DNA of 53,205 bases, from NCBI GenBank assembly GCA_902594245.1, contig CACJLM010000002.1, positions 1-53,205 of the forward strand. The letters run 5' to 3'. The notes beneath the pieces are model-generated. The model saw only the letters and a program-made list of their open reading frames with translations, was not told the DNA's origin and made no database searches. Made by a program: the position numbers and the translations under genes. The stretch is from an uncultured Pelagibacteraceae bacterium (GTDB lineage Bacteria > Pseudomonadota > Alphaproteobacteria > Pelagibacterales > Pelagibacteraceae). Shown here piece by piece: positions 17,752-24,654 of the stretch; within the stretch, counting starts at the first letter, position 1, and each line of letters starts with the position of its first letter.

Positions 17752-18432
17752 TTAACCACCTAAATTTATATTTCTAGCAACATTTATTTCAAGTTCAGCT
17801 GGTTTCTTTAAATCTAAATTATTCATAATCTCAATATATTCATCAACACTACTTACTTGTAATCTTGGGTTTTGTTTTTTTTCTTTTCCAATAGTGCTTA
17901 CTTTTTCACCTTTATAATCATGAGCAGGATATAAAAGAGTTTCTTCGGGTAATTTTAAAAGTTTATTAAATATTGAATTATAAGCATCTTTTGCATTACC
18001 ATTTTGAAAATCAGTTCTACCAGTTCCATTAATTAATAATGTATCTCCTGAAAAAAGGTGAGTGTTCATTAAAAAACTATAACTATCCGATGTATGTCCA
18101 GGAGTATACATGGCTCTAATTTTAAGATTATCTAAATCTATATACTCATCATCTTTTACTTTTATTTCTACTGACTCCGCTGGGGTATGAGCACCCATGA
18201 TTGTTGAACATTTTGTAATATCTTTTAGTTTAGATGCTCCTGTTACATGATCAGCATGAATATGGGTATCAATTACTTTCACTAATTTTAGATCTAACTC
18301 TTTAAGCAAACTTATATAACCAGATACATTTTCTATAACTGGGTCAATGATCAGTGCCTCTCGACCTTTTCCTGAAGAGATTAAATAAGTGTATGTTGAA
18401 GATTTGGTATCAAATAATTGTTTAAAAATCAT
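17752..18432 (-). CDS. ETHE1-like persulfide dioxygenase / rhodanese-less metallo-beta-lactamase protein
   Basis: 226 residues with a metallo-beta-lactamase fold. Metal motif DTHIHADHVTG, then YTPGHTSDSYSF, FSGDTLLINGTGRTDFQ and YPAHDYKG match persulfide dioxygenases (ETHE1/Blh); the GRTDFQ string is particularly characteristic. These mononuclear iron enzymes oxidise glutathione persulfide to sulfite. No rhodanese domain is attached. It is divergent from the cupredoxin gene across a 70-base spacer. Together with cysK/cysE and the sulfonate genes it points to handling of reduced sulfur; glyoxalase II activity is the main alternative but less likely. Confidence 0.87.
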   Translation of the reverse strand: MIFKQLFDTKSSTYTYLISSGKGREALIIDPVIENVSGYISLLKELDLKLVKVIDTHIHADHVTGASKLKDITKCSTIMGAHTPAESVEIKVKDDEYIDLDNLKIRAMYTPGHTSDSYSFLMNTHLFSGDTLLINGTGRTDFQNGNAKDAYNSIFNKLLKLPEETLLYPAHDYKGEKVSTIGKEKKQNPRLQVSSVDEYIEIMNNLDLKKPAELEINVARNINLGG

Positions 18433-18502
18433 TTGGTTATATTAACATATAAGTACAAATTGACCCATTGTTAAAAATTATCTGATTATTATTTTCTATC
18501 TC

Positions 18503-19006
18503 ATGAAAATCTTAAAAATTTTGTTTATATTAATATGTTTAAATTCAATAGCTTATGCTGATAAAAACATGAAAATTGGTTCTTTAGGAAAAGAGAGCGA
18601 AGTATCTCGTGTCATTAAAGTTATTATGTATGATAACTACTATGAACCAGATTCATTTCAAATTAAAGCAGGGGAAACAATAAAATTTGAAGTTGAAAAT
18701 GCTGGTGAACTTGTTCATGAGTTTAATATAGCAAATAAAATGATGCATATAAAACATCAGCCCGAGATGGAAAAAATGGTAGAGAATGAAATTCTTTTTG
18801 CTGACTCAATAGACAAAGTTAAGATGAAAAAAATGGCAAAAATAGATAAGTCCATGAGTCATTCACACAGTAATAGTGTTTTGTTAGAACCAAAACAAAA
18901 AAGATATATCATTTGGAAATTTGATAATGCAGTTAACATCGAGGTAGCATGCAATGTTCCTGGTCATTATCAAGCTGGAATGATAGCCAAAGTTAATATA
19001 AAATAG
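18503..19006 (+). CDS. Periplasmic cupredoxin-domain protein
   Basis: 167 residues with a signal peptide (MKILKILFILICLNSIAYA). The mature part has a plastocyanin/azurin-like domain: IMYDNYYEPDSFQIKAGE, ELVHEFNI (copper histidine) and ACNVPGHYQAGM, which supplies the Cys, His and Met ligands of a type 1 copper site. Between the first and second ligand is a 60-residue Lys/Met/His-rich insertion (including MSHSHSN) that may bind additional copper. It could be a copper carrier or electron carrier. Genes for DUF4396 and a methyltransferase follow on the same strand. Confidence 0.87.
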   Translation: MKILKILFILICLNSIAYADKNMKIGSLGKESEVSRVIKVIMYDNYYEPDSFQIKAGETIKFEVENAGELVHEFNIANKMMHIKHQPEMEKMVENEILFADSIDKVKMKKMAKIDKSMSHSHSNSVLLEPKQKRYIIWKFDNAVNIEVACNVPGHYQAGMIAKVNIK

Positions 19007-19010
19007 TAAA

Positions 19011-19457
19011 ATGAACAACACTGCTGTCACCAATTTTAATTGGTCTTGCAAACATACGTGGAAAAGAAGTGCTAAAAATACTGGCTGGTGTTTACTTGGA
19101 TGTGCAATAGGTGACTTTGGAACAATTTTGTTTTTTCAATTAACTCTCATTCCATTTCCAGTTTTAGGAATAATGGTGCTAGCAATTATCAATGGTTTAA
19201 TTACTAGTATTATTTTAGAAACAGTAGTTTTAATGAAGCAAAATCTAGATTTTTCAAAAGCTTTCAAAACAGCATTGGGAATGAGCTTTATATCAATGAT
19301 AAGCATGGAAGTTGCAATGAACTTAACTGATTATTTTTTAACTGGTGGCGCTATTTTAACTTGGTGGGTTATACCAATTATGCTTTTAGTTGGTTTTTTA
19401 ACTCCTTGGCCATACAATTACTGGAGACTTAAGAAATTTGGTATTGCGTGTCATTAA
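19011..19457 (+). CDS. DUF4396 membrane protein
   Basis: 148 residues with about four membrane helices. The N-terminal block NFNWSCKHTWKRSAKNTGWCLLGCAIGDFGT and the later MEVAMNLTDYFLTGGA and GFLTPWPYNYWRLKKFG regions are typical of DUF4396. The family is often beside copper or cupredoxin genes, as here, where it starts 4 bases after the cupredoxin stop. Several Cys/Met/His residues near membrane edges fit a metal role, but function is not established. Confidence 0.83.
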   Translation: MNNTAVTNFNWSCKHTWKRSAKNTGWCLLGCAIGDFGTILFFQLTLIPFPVLGIMVLAIINGLITSIILETVVLMKQNLDFSKAFKTALGMSFISMISMEVAMNLTDYFLTGGAILTWWVIPIMLLVGFLTPWPYNYWRLKKFGIACH

Positions 19458-20155
19458 AGAATTGGGATAACAAAACTTGGCTTTCATCCAAAAAATATAT
19501 CAAATCCTTTAATAATTTTTTATTAAAACAAATAAGATTAAATAGAGAATCGCAAATTTTAGATATTGGCTGTGGGAGAGGTAAAATATTAGGATTTTTA
19601 TACTCAAAATTAAGATTAAAGAATAAGCCAATAGGTATTGATATAGAAACTCACAAAGATAGAGATAAAAGAATTAATTTCAAAAAGATTGATGCAATTA
19701 AATATTTAAAAAATAATAGTAAAAAATTTGATTTAATTCTAATTAAACAAACAATTCATTTATTAAATTTTAGTGAAATAAAGAAATTAATTTCTTTATG
19801 TAAGATTAAGCTTAAAAAAGAGGGAAAAATTTTGATATTTTCTTTAGAAACTTCGAAAAATGAGATACCGACTTTTTATTTAATGAAAAAAAGACTTAAA
19901 ACCTCATTAAATCGTGATAAAAAAATAATAACATTTTTATCGAAACTTTATCCAAATATTAAAAAAAAGAAATTTTCATTCAAAGTAAAAATATCAACTA
20001 AGAGATATATGGAAATGATTAAAAATAGATATATCTCAACATTACTAAGTATGAGCAGTAATCAAATTTTGAGGGGTATTGATGAAATTAATTTAAATTA
20101 TAGAAAAATATTAAATTTTAATGACAAATTAATTTGCCTTATTTTGAATAAGTAA
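19448..20155 (+). CDS. Class I SAM-dependent methyltransferase
   Basis: 235 residues from a GTG that overlaps the DUF4396 gene by 10 bases. The SAM motif I LDIGCGRGKILGFL (about residues 37-50) and motif II/IV (PIGIDIE; FDLILIKQTIHLL) identify a Rossmann-type methyltransferase. The C-terminal third is very lysine-rich (KKKKFSFKV) and resembles no specific family I know. The substrate is unknown. It ends seven bases before a strong RNA hairpin and a rho-independent terminator, closing this rightward unit. Confidence 0.8.
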   Translation: MSLKNWDNKTWLSSKKYIKSFNNFLLKQIRLNRESQILDIGCGRGKILGFLYSKLRLKNKPIGIDIETHKDRDKRINFKKIDAIKYLKNNSKKFDLILIKQTIHLLNFSEIKKLISLCKIKLKKEGKILIFSLETSKNEIPTFYLMKKRLKTSLNRDKKIITFLSKLYPNIKKKKFSFKVKISTKRYMEMIKNRYISTLLSMSSNQILRGIDEINLNYRKILNFNDKLICLILNK

Positions 20156-20162
20156 AATATTT

Positions 20163-20258
20163 ACTTAAGGGTTCGCTCTTTCGTTCTCCAACCAAAAGAG
20201 CTCCCTTAAGTCGCCTTCTTGGCATTTAAGTCCGAATGGACTTTAAGTTTTTTGTTTT
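20163..20258 (+). ncRNA. Candidate small RNA with anti-SD loop and intrinsic terminator
   Basis: A two-part stem: ACTTAAGGG (20163-20171) pairs perfectly with CCCTTAAGT (20203-20211), and inside it GCTCTTT (20175-20181) pairs with AAAGAGC (20195-20201), leaving the loop CGTTCTCCAACCA. A short GCC/GGC hairpin follows at 20213-20223, then an intrinsic terminator at 20225-20258. The layout is that of a bacterial trans-acting sRNA, but it could also be the structured 3' end of the methyltransferase mRNA. No known RNA family was recognised. Confidence 0.55.
20225..20258 (+). terminator. Rho-independent terminator
   Basis: AAGTCC and GGACTT form a six-pair stem around a GAAT loop (20228-20243), extended past one mismatch by two more pairs, and followed by TTTTTTGTTTT (20248-20258). 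This is the clearest intrinsic terminator on the plus strand in the window. It ends the transcript that comes through the cupredoxin, DUF4396 and methyltransferase genes, or the candidate small RNA itself. Confidence 0.85.
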
Positions 20259-20286
20259 CGTTTTTATGAAATAGAAAGCTACCCAG

Positions 20287-20313
20287 CTAAGTGTCAGGTG
20301 GCATTTGATTCAT
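20287..20313 (-). CDS. Eight-codon ORF with consensus ribosome site
   Basis: On the minus strand ATG at 20313 opens the peptide MNQMPPDT, stopped by TAG at 20287-20289. Seven bases upstream is AAGGAGGT (complement of 20321-20328), a full match to the anti-Shine-Dalgarno of 16S rRNA, in a genome where most starts have none. CTAAG and AGGT around the ribosome site can pair with ACCT and CTTAG at the end of the ORF, so the site would be sequestered in a hairpin that encloses the start. No gene follows on the minus strand for about 1.8 kb, so it is not an ordinary leader peptide. Could be fortuitous. Confidence 0.35.
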   Translation of the reverse strand: MNQMPPDT

Positions 20314-20350
20314 TAAAACTACCTCCTTAGTTAAAAGATAAATTTTGAAA

Positions 20351-20409
20351 AGGTTGTATTCAACAATTTTATTTTATCTTTATGAAAATATATTTCTTGA
20401 ATACAACCT
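20351..20409. repeat. 13-base perfect inverted repeat
   Basis: AGGTTGTATTCAA (20351-20363) and TTGAATACAACCT (20397-20409) are exact reverse complements separated by a very AT-rich 33-base loop. On the plus strand it is followed by GACTGTTTTATATT, on the minus strand by TTTTCAAAATTT; either could act as a weak terminator. It sits between the eight-codon ORF and the small membrane protein gene. Confidence 0.8.
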
Positions 20410-20503
20410 GACTGTTTTATATTATTCGCACAATCAAAAAAACTTCCCTTATGAATAGAAATTTTGAATTGCATTAGAAATATAATATCTATATTGTTTA
20501 TTC

Positions 20504-20683
20504 ATGAAATATGTGAGCGGGCTCATAAATCTAATTATAAGTTTAATAATCTCTACAATAATAATTTATGGAATAAATATTATTGCAGGATTTGCTGGAG
20601 CAGATTACTCATTCTCTCATGGAGAAACTTTTGTAATTTGGATATTAATGGCAATTCTTGTAAATAATTGCTTTAATAAATAG
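20504..20683 (+). CDS. Small two-helix membrane protein
   Basis: 59-residue ORF (MKYVSGLINLIIS... ending NNCFNK) with two likely membrane helices at about residues 8-28 and 41-55, separated by a polar loop with GADYSFSHGET. Stop is TAG at 20681, two bases before the convergent oxygenase gene's stop. Amino acid composition and codon use look like real coding sequence. A longer overlapping reading frame from 20464 gives an implausible peptide and is disregarded. No family recognised. Confidence 0.6.
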   Translation: MKYVSGLINLIISLIISTIIIYGINIIAGFAGADYSFSHGETFVIWILMAILVNNCFNK

Positions 20684-20685
20684 AG

Positions 20686-21786
20686 CTAAATATTAAATTT
20701 TCTTTTTAAGTGCTTAAGTTTTCCTTCAGTGCTGTCGTAGTCTATATAACAACCTTGTAAAAATCGATTACCTTCGTTTGCATCATATGATGTTCTTCCG
20801 TGAAGCAATCTATAATTATCCATCATTAATAAATCCCCAGGTACAAGTTTAAATTCTAATCGATATTTATCTGAGTTGTATAATTCTGAAATTTTATTTC
20901 TTGCTGCATAATAGAGATCCAATTTTTCTTTATCCATTAGTGGAACAAAATCTAGTCTTGGGCTAAATCTAACTTGTTTGAAATTTTTATTTTCATCCAA
21001 TTTAATCATCTCTGACCAATCTTCCAAAACAACATCTTGATCTATGAATTGATATCTAACTTTAATTTCAGTTAAAATTTTAAAATAATCTGGATGATCC
21101 TTTTTTAACTTTTCAGTTACAGTATAGCCATCTACTAAAGTTGAATAACCACCACTTACTTCATTTTCAATACAATGCAATAATTGAATACAAGGAACAG
21201 GATTTCTATAAGGGTTATCTGTGTGCGGTGCTAAAGGTAGGGATGTATAAGCTAAATCATTTGGATTAGGTTTTGATTTTACATTGAAGAATTCACCAAA
21301 ATTTGTTCTTCTAATACTTCCTATTGAATTGGCAAATTTTACAATAAAATCATTTTCTGTTGGAACTTTTTTGAAAATTACAAAACCATATTTATAAAAA
21401 CTTATTAAAGCTTCATACATTACCTTTTCTTCAAAAATACTTTTACTAAATTCAAAATTATTAAGATTAGAAAGAGTAGAGTCCCATTTTATTTTATCAG
21501 TAAATTTAACATCATTGGTATTAGAAAATTCATTTAGAATACTTTGGATAGTTAATTTAGTTTCAACACCATCATTGAAAGCTACTTCTAAAAATTTGCC
21601 TGATAAGCTTACATTTTTGATTTCTATATTTCCTTTAAGCTCAGTTGGATCAAATAATCTTTGTTGAGTTCCTTTATCTACAAAGCTTTCTCCATTTACT
21701 CGCTCTCTTAACCAAAAAGGATGAATTTCTTTTTTTGACCCATTATTTTCAAAAAAAACTTTATTATCAGATAATTCAATTTTCAT
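20686..21786 (-). CDS. Gamma-butyrobetaine dioxygenase-like TauD-fold oxygenase
   Basis: 366 residues. Residues about 1-95 correspond to the N-terminal DUF971-like domain of gamma-butyrobetaine and trimethyllysine hydroxylases (HPFWLRERVNGE), but the usual zinc cysteines are not visible. The C-terminal TauD domain has the iron site APHTDNPY (H-x-D), the distal histidine in LLMMDNYRLLHGRTSYD, and an arginine in the last turn for 2-oxoglutarate. Likely substrates are trimethylammonium compounds such as carnitine precursors, which fits the methylated-amine theme of the window. The gene is divergent from the hisN-like gene over 64 bases. Confidence 0.85.
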   Translation of the reverse strand: MKIELSDNKVFFENNGSKKEIHPFWLRERVNGESFVDKGTQQRLFDPTELKGNIEIKNVSLSGKFLEVAFNDGVETKLTIQSILNEFSNTNDVKFTDKIKWDSTLSNLNNFEFSKSIFEEKVMYEALISFYKYGFVIFKKVPTENDFIVKFANSIGSIRRTNFGEFFNVKSKPNPNDLAYTSLPLAPHTDNPYRNPVPCIQLLHCIENEVSGGYSTLVDGYTVTEKLKKDHPDYFKILTEIKVRYQFIDQDVVLEDWSEMIKLDENKNFKQVRFSPRLDFVPLMDKEKLDLYYAARNKISELYNSDKYRLEFKLVPGDLLMMDNYRLLHGRTSYDANEGNRFLQGCYIDYDSTEGKLKHLKRKFNI

Positions 21787-21850
21787 ACTTATATGATGAT
21801 TATTTAAAATTTTGCTTTAATCAATACAAATTAAATTGTATTAGTTCCTT

Positions 21851-22657
21851 GTGATTAAATTAAAATCTTCAGAATATAAATATTACTCAAAATTTCTAAG
21901 TAATTTAGGAAATAAACTGACTAAATTTTACTATTCAAAATTAAACAAGCCATTTAAAGTTTCAAATAAGTTAAAGGGAAGGGGCTATGATCCTGTCACA
22001 GATGCAGACAAGGCTTTTGAAAAATTTATAAGCAAAGAGATAAAAAAAAAATTTCCCAGTCATCAAATAATTGGTGAGGAGTTTGGTCACAAAAAAACAA
22101 AAAGTGATTTTTCTTGGATTATTGATCCTATTGATGGGACAAGGTCATTTGTTATTGGTAATCCAACATGGAGTAATTTGATTTCTCTAAATTATAAAGG
22201 AACACCAGTGTTAGGTCTTGCAAATTTTCCAGTATTAAAGAAGTATTATTTTAATACTACTGATAAAACTGCTTTTGTTTGTGAAAATGGAAAAAAAAAA
22301 AAGATAAAAGTAAATACAAAAGCTACTTTTTCAAAAGTTAAAATGTCAGTTGGATTTAATGGCTATCTTTCACTAAAAAAACAAAAAAAAATTCCTATAA
22401 TATTAAAATTAATGCAATTTCCTTGTGCAGATGCTCTAAGCTATTCACATTTTGCAGAAGGAAAAATAGATAACGTATTGCAATGCTCAAATAAAATTTG
22501 GGATATACATCCTCTTATTCCAATTATCAAAGCTGCTGGTGGTATAGTTACTACTTGGAAAAATGAAAATGCTATTAAAGCAGGAAATATTATTTGTTCA
22601 TCAAATAAAAGTATCCACAATAAAGTTTTAAAAATTTTAAAGCCAGTTTCTAGGTAG
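21851..22657 (+). CDS. hisN: Inositol-monophosphatase-family phosphatase, probably histidinol-phosphatase
   Basis: 268 residues from a GTG start. Metal-binding motifs of the IMPase superfamily are complete: DPVTDADKAFE, IIGEEFG, WIIDPIDGTRSF (two Mg sites) and WDIHPLIPIIKAAGG. Overall it matches the HisN type of histidinol-phosphate phosphatase used by many alphaproteobacteria, which would complement hisI elsewhere in the window. A general inositol phosphatase or CysQ-like role is the alternative. The 3' end overlaps the convergent SMR gene by 8 bases. Confidence 0.8.
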   Translation: MIKLKSSEYKYYSKFLSNLGNKLTKFYYSKLNKPFKVSNKLKGRGYDPVTDADKAFEKFISKEIKKKFPSHQIIGEEFGHKKTKSDFSWIIDPIDGTRSFVIGNPTWSNLISLNYKGTPVLGLANFPVLKKYYFNTTDKTAFVCENGKKKKIKVNTKATFSKVKMSVGFNGYLSLKKQKKIPIILKLMQFPCADALSYSHFAEGKIDNVLQCSNKIWDIHPLIPIIKAAGGIVTTWKNENAIKAGNIICSSNKSIHNKVLKILKPVSR

Positions 22658-22985
22658 TTTTACCGAGTGTGTTAAGTAATATTACTCCAATAATAATTAA
22701 GGTAATACCCAGTATTCCATATAAGTTAGGAATCTGATTATATTTAAATACACCAAACAAAGTTACTGCTGTAATAGTAAGACCGCCATAAGTTGCGTAA
22801 GTAAAACCAACAGGAATAATATTCATTGCTTTAGCTAAACAAAAAATACAAGCAACTATCGATATGATACAAAAAATAGTTGGTCCAATATTAGTAAATC
22901 CATTCGTTGATTTTAAAAAACCATTTGAAGTTATTCCTAAAAAAATAGCTAATAATAAAAAAATATATCCAGATAAATTTGTCAT
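22650..22985 (-). CDS. SMR-family transporter subunit lacking the catalytic Glu (copy 1)
   Basis: 111 residues, four membrane helices, SMR (EmrE/EbrAB-like) fold: PVGFTYATYGGLTITAVTL, FKYNQIPNLYGILGITLIIIGVILLNTLGK are characteristic. The ATG at 22985 is preferred over an in-frame TTG at 23006. In helix 1 (YIFLLLAIFLGITSNGFLK) the position aligned to the essential Glu14 of EmrE is Gly17, so proton-coupled drug exchange as known for EmrE would not operate. It is the second of an SMR pair and probably forms a heterodimer with its neighbour. Confidence 0.87.
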   Translation of the reverse strand: MTNLSGYIFLLLAIFLGITSNGFLKSTNGFTNIGPTIFCIISIVACIFCLAKAMNIIPVGFTYATYGGLTITAVTLFGVFKYNQIPNLYGILGITLIIIGVILLNTLGKTT

Positions 22986-22989
22986 ATAT

Positions 22990-23325
22990 TTAACCTGTTT
23001 TACCAAGTAGGTTTACTATTAACACTCCAGAAATAATTAAAGCTAATCCAATTACAGTATAAAGATCTGGCATTTGATTGAATTTATATACCCCAACTAT
23101 TGTTGTGGCGATTATGCATAAACCCGCAAATGAAGCATACGTAATTCCAACAGGAATAGTTTTCATTACAATTGACAATGTAAACATACAACCAACTATT
23201 GTTATGGCTGTTAACAAACTTGGTATTAATAATGTAAAACCGTTTGCACCTTTGGCAAAACCATTTGCTGCAGTACCCAAGATAACTGCAAGTATAAGAA
23301 TTATATATGCAACTATATTACTCAC
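22990..23325 (-). CDS. SMR-family transporter subunit lacking the catalytic Glu (copy 2)
   Basis: 111 residues, four membrane helices. SMR blocks: YIILILAVILGTAANGFAKGANGFT, IPVGITYASFAGLCIIATT and GVLIVNLLGKTG. As in its partner at 22650-22985, helix 1 has Gly at the EmrE Glu14 position and shares a distinctive LG-x3-NGF-x-K string with it. The two genes are 4 bases apart. Paired SMR proteins (EbrAB, YkkCD) work as heterodimers; the substrate of this Glu-less pair is unknown. Confidence 0.87.
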   Translation of the reverse strand: MSNIVAYIILILAVILGTAANGFAKGANGFTLLIPSLLTAITIVGCMFTLSIVMKTIPVGITYASFAGLCIIATTIVGVYKFNQMPDLYTVIGLALIISGVLIVNLLGKTG

Positions 23326-23340
23326 TCTTAAAGATTATTC

Positions 23341-23562
23341 TTATTTAGTAATTTTATCTACAAATTTTTGCACTATTGGAGCTACAATTGTTGTTGCAAT
23401 CATTGCAACTGGTAAGCTTACTGACCAAGCTTTAAGAAATCTTTTATAATAAAGATCATCATAACCGGTATTTACATAAGTAATTATCAGTGTCATGAGT
23501 AAACTCATGCCAAGACCCATAAAAAAAATAAATAATAAATTGGAATATTTTTTAGGAAACAT
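23341..23562 (-). CDS. DUF2798 small membrane protein
   Basis: 73 residues with two membrane helices (about 8-30 and 45-65). The pattern MGLGMSLLMTLIITYVNTG followed by KRFLKAWSVSLPVAMIATTIVAPIVQK is typical of DUF2798. Function unknown. Start codon shares one base with the stop of the SnoaL-like gene (both touch 23562), so the two are coupled. Confidence 0.85.
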   Translation of the reverse strand: MFPKKYSNLLFIFFMGLGMSLLMTLIITYVNTGYDDLYYKRFLKAWSVSLPVAMIATTIVAPIVQKFVDKITK

Positions 23563-23882
23563 TATTTAGACATTGGAGTAGCACCAGTTTCTAAGCTGAT
23601 AATTTTTCCACCATCATATTTATAAACTGCCATTACAGCTTCAACATTTCCATCATTAAATTTTACAATTGAATGGTGTACACCAAGTTCATCATTTTCA
23701 TAAACAATTCGCGATTTATCTTGATTAATATCACCACTCATTGCCCATTTGATAACATCAGCTTTTCCTAATGAATTTCCAGTTTTATGCATTGTAAACT
23801 TAAAATCATCATGCAAAAGTTCATTCATCGTTGCTTCATCTTTATTTGTTATAGCATCAGTATATCTTTTTAATATTGACAT
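23562..23882 (-). CDS. SnoaL/NTF2-like small protein
   Basis: 106 residues with the NTF2-like cone fold pattern: RYTDAITNKDEATMNELLHDDFKFTM at the start, an Asp/His-lined pocket, and VEAVMAVYKYDGGKIISLETG at the end. Such proteins are small-molecule binding or isomerase-like; the ligand cannot be inferred. AAAGG precedes the ATG. It lies in the leftward run of small genes between cysK and the SMR pair. Confidence 0.75.
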   Translation of the reverse strand: MSILKRYTDAITNKDEATMNELLHDDFKFTMHKTGNSLGKADVIKWAMSGDINQDKSRIVYENDELGVHHSIVKFNDGNVEAVMAVYKYDGGKIISLETGATPMSK

Positions 23883-23898
23883 TGTTTACCTTTAATAA

Positions 23899-24315
23899 CT
23901 AAATATAAATTTTATCAGCAAGACCGTAACATAATACAGCACTTAAGATAGTCAAAACTAACGGAGCATAGATTGCTTCATCTGAAGTTTTATCTGTATG
24001 TCCAAGTTTGTTTATCTTTGTATTATAAAAACCAACTATAAAAGCGGATAAGTTTTGTAAAAATATTAGGTTAAAGAAACCCCATGTTGCCTCTAAACCA
24101 TTGGGTCTAATGAAACCAACATAGATAGCCATAACTACAGAGCCAAAAAATATTGATCCAAAAAATCTGACCATTCCAGCACCAGTATCATCAATACCAT
24201 ACTGATCTAAAAAGTATTTAGTTTGGAAAACACATCTAAATCCATAGTAAGCAAAACCTATAAAATGAATTATAAAAACTGCTAAATAAAATATTCCATT
24301 AAATTTTTCTATCAT
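23899..24315 (-). CDS. Four-helix membrane protein, unknown family
   Basis: 138 residues with about four membrane helices (10-28, 48-70, 77-95, 114-132). Polar loop residues include YGFRCVFQTKYFLDQYGID and RPNGLEATWGF. I do not recognise a family with confidence; it resembles short uncharacterised marine alphaproteobacterial membrane proteins. A strong Shine-Dalgarno (AAAGGAGAC) precedes the start, unlike most genes here. It is flanked by DUF1330 and SnoaL-like genes in the same direction. Confidence 0.7.
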   Translation of the reverse strand: MIEKFNGIFYLAVFIIHFIGFAYYGFRCVFQTKYFLDQYGIDDTGAGMVRFFGSIFFGSVVMAIYVGFIRPNGLEATWGFFNLIFLQNLSAFIVGFYNTKINKLGHTDKTSDEAIYAPLVLTILSAVLCYGLADKIYI

Positions 24316-24330
24316 TTTGTCTCCTTTTTT

Positions 24331-24636
24331 TTAATAAGAGTCTGACTCTTCGCAGATAACAATTGTACTTTTTGGATCTGTAGCTGCTCTTCTATGAGTA
24401 ACAATATTTTGATGTGCTTCAGAATTATACCAGCCTAAAGCCTTTTCTTTGTTTGGAAATTCCATCACAACTGTAAGAGTGGGTTCATCTCCTTCTAAGA
24501 CTAATTTATTTGGAGTTCTTACAAGAAACTTTCCATCAAAAGGTTTAAGTGTGTCTGCAACTTTACTTGCATATTCTTTTGCAAACATATCTTTGTCTGT
24601 AACTTTTGGAACTGCTACTAAGTATGCTTTTGGCAT
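24331..24636 (-). CDS. DUF1330 family protein
   Basis: 101 residues. DUF1330 pattern: KAYLVAVPKVTDKDMFAKEYASKV, FDGKFLVRTPNKLVLEG, VVMEFPNKEKALGWYNSEAHQNIVTHR. This is a ferredoxin-like dimeric alpha-beta barrel family of unknown reaction. A strong AAAGGAG is positioned upstream of the ATG. Cotranscribed with neighbouring small genes by spacing (15 and 18 bases). Confidence 0.9.
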   Translation of the reverse strand: MPKAYLVAVPKVTDKDMFAKEYASKVADTLKPFDGKFLVRTPNKLVLEGDEPTLTVVMEFPNKEKALGWYNSEAHQNIVTHRRAATDPKSTIVICEESDSY

Positions 24637-24654
24637 TTTATCTCCTTTATTAAA

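Larger units (their letters stand above)
20156..20503. other. Structured gene-poor spacer (348 bases)
   Basis: The only stretch over 300 bases without a conventional gene. In order it holds: the candidate small RNA and terminator (20163-20258); a minus-strand eight-codon ORF with a perfect ribosome site (20287-20328); a 13-base perfect inverted repeat with a 33-base loop (20351-20409); and an AT-rich stretch (20410-20503) that probably holds the promoter of the small membrane protein at 20504. Confidence 0.8.

Noticed and set aside
20281..20335. SAM-II/SAM-V riboswitch overlapping the consensus ribosome site
   Set aside because: A sequestered ribosome site fits the general mechanism, but the conserved core of those riboswitches is not recognisable and no methionine gene follows.
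20464..20667. 67-codon plus-strand reading frame rich in Asn, Cys and Ile
   Set aside because: Low-complexity composition and overlap with the more plausible 59-residue membrane protein in another frame.
23078..23449. 123-codon plus-strand frame across the SMR and DUF2798 genes
   Set aside because: Antisense to two well-supported membrane protein genes; no ribosome site.
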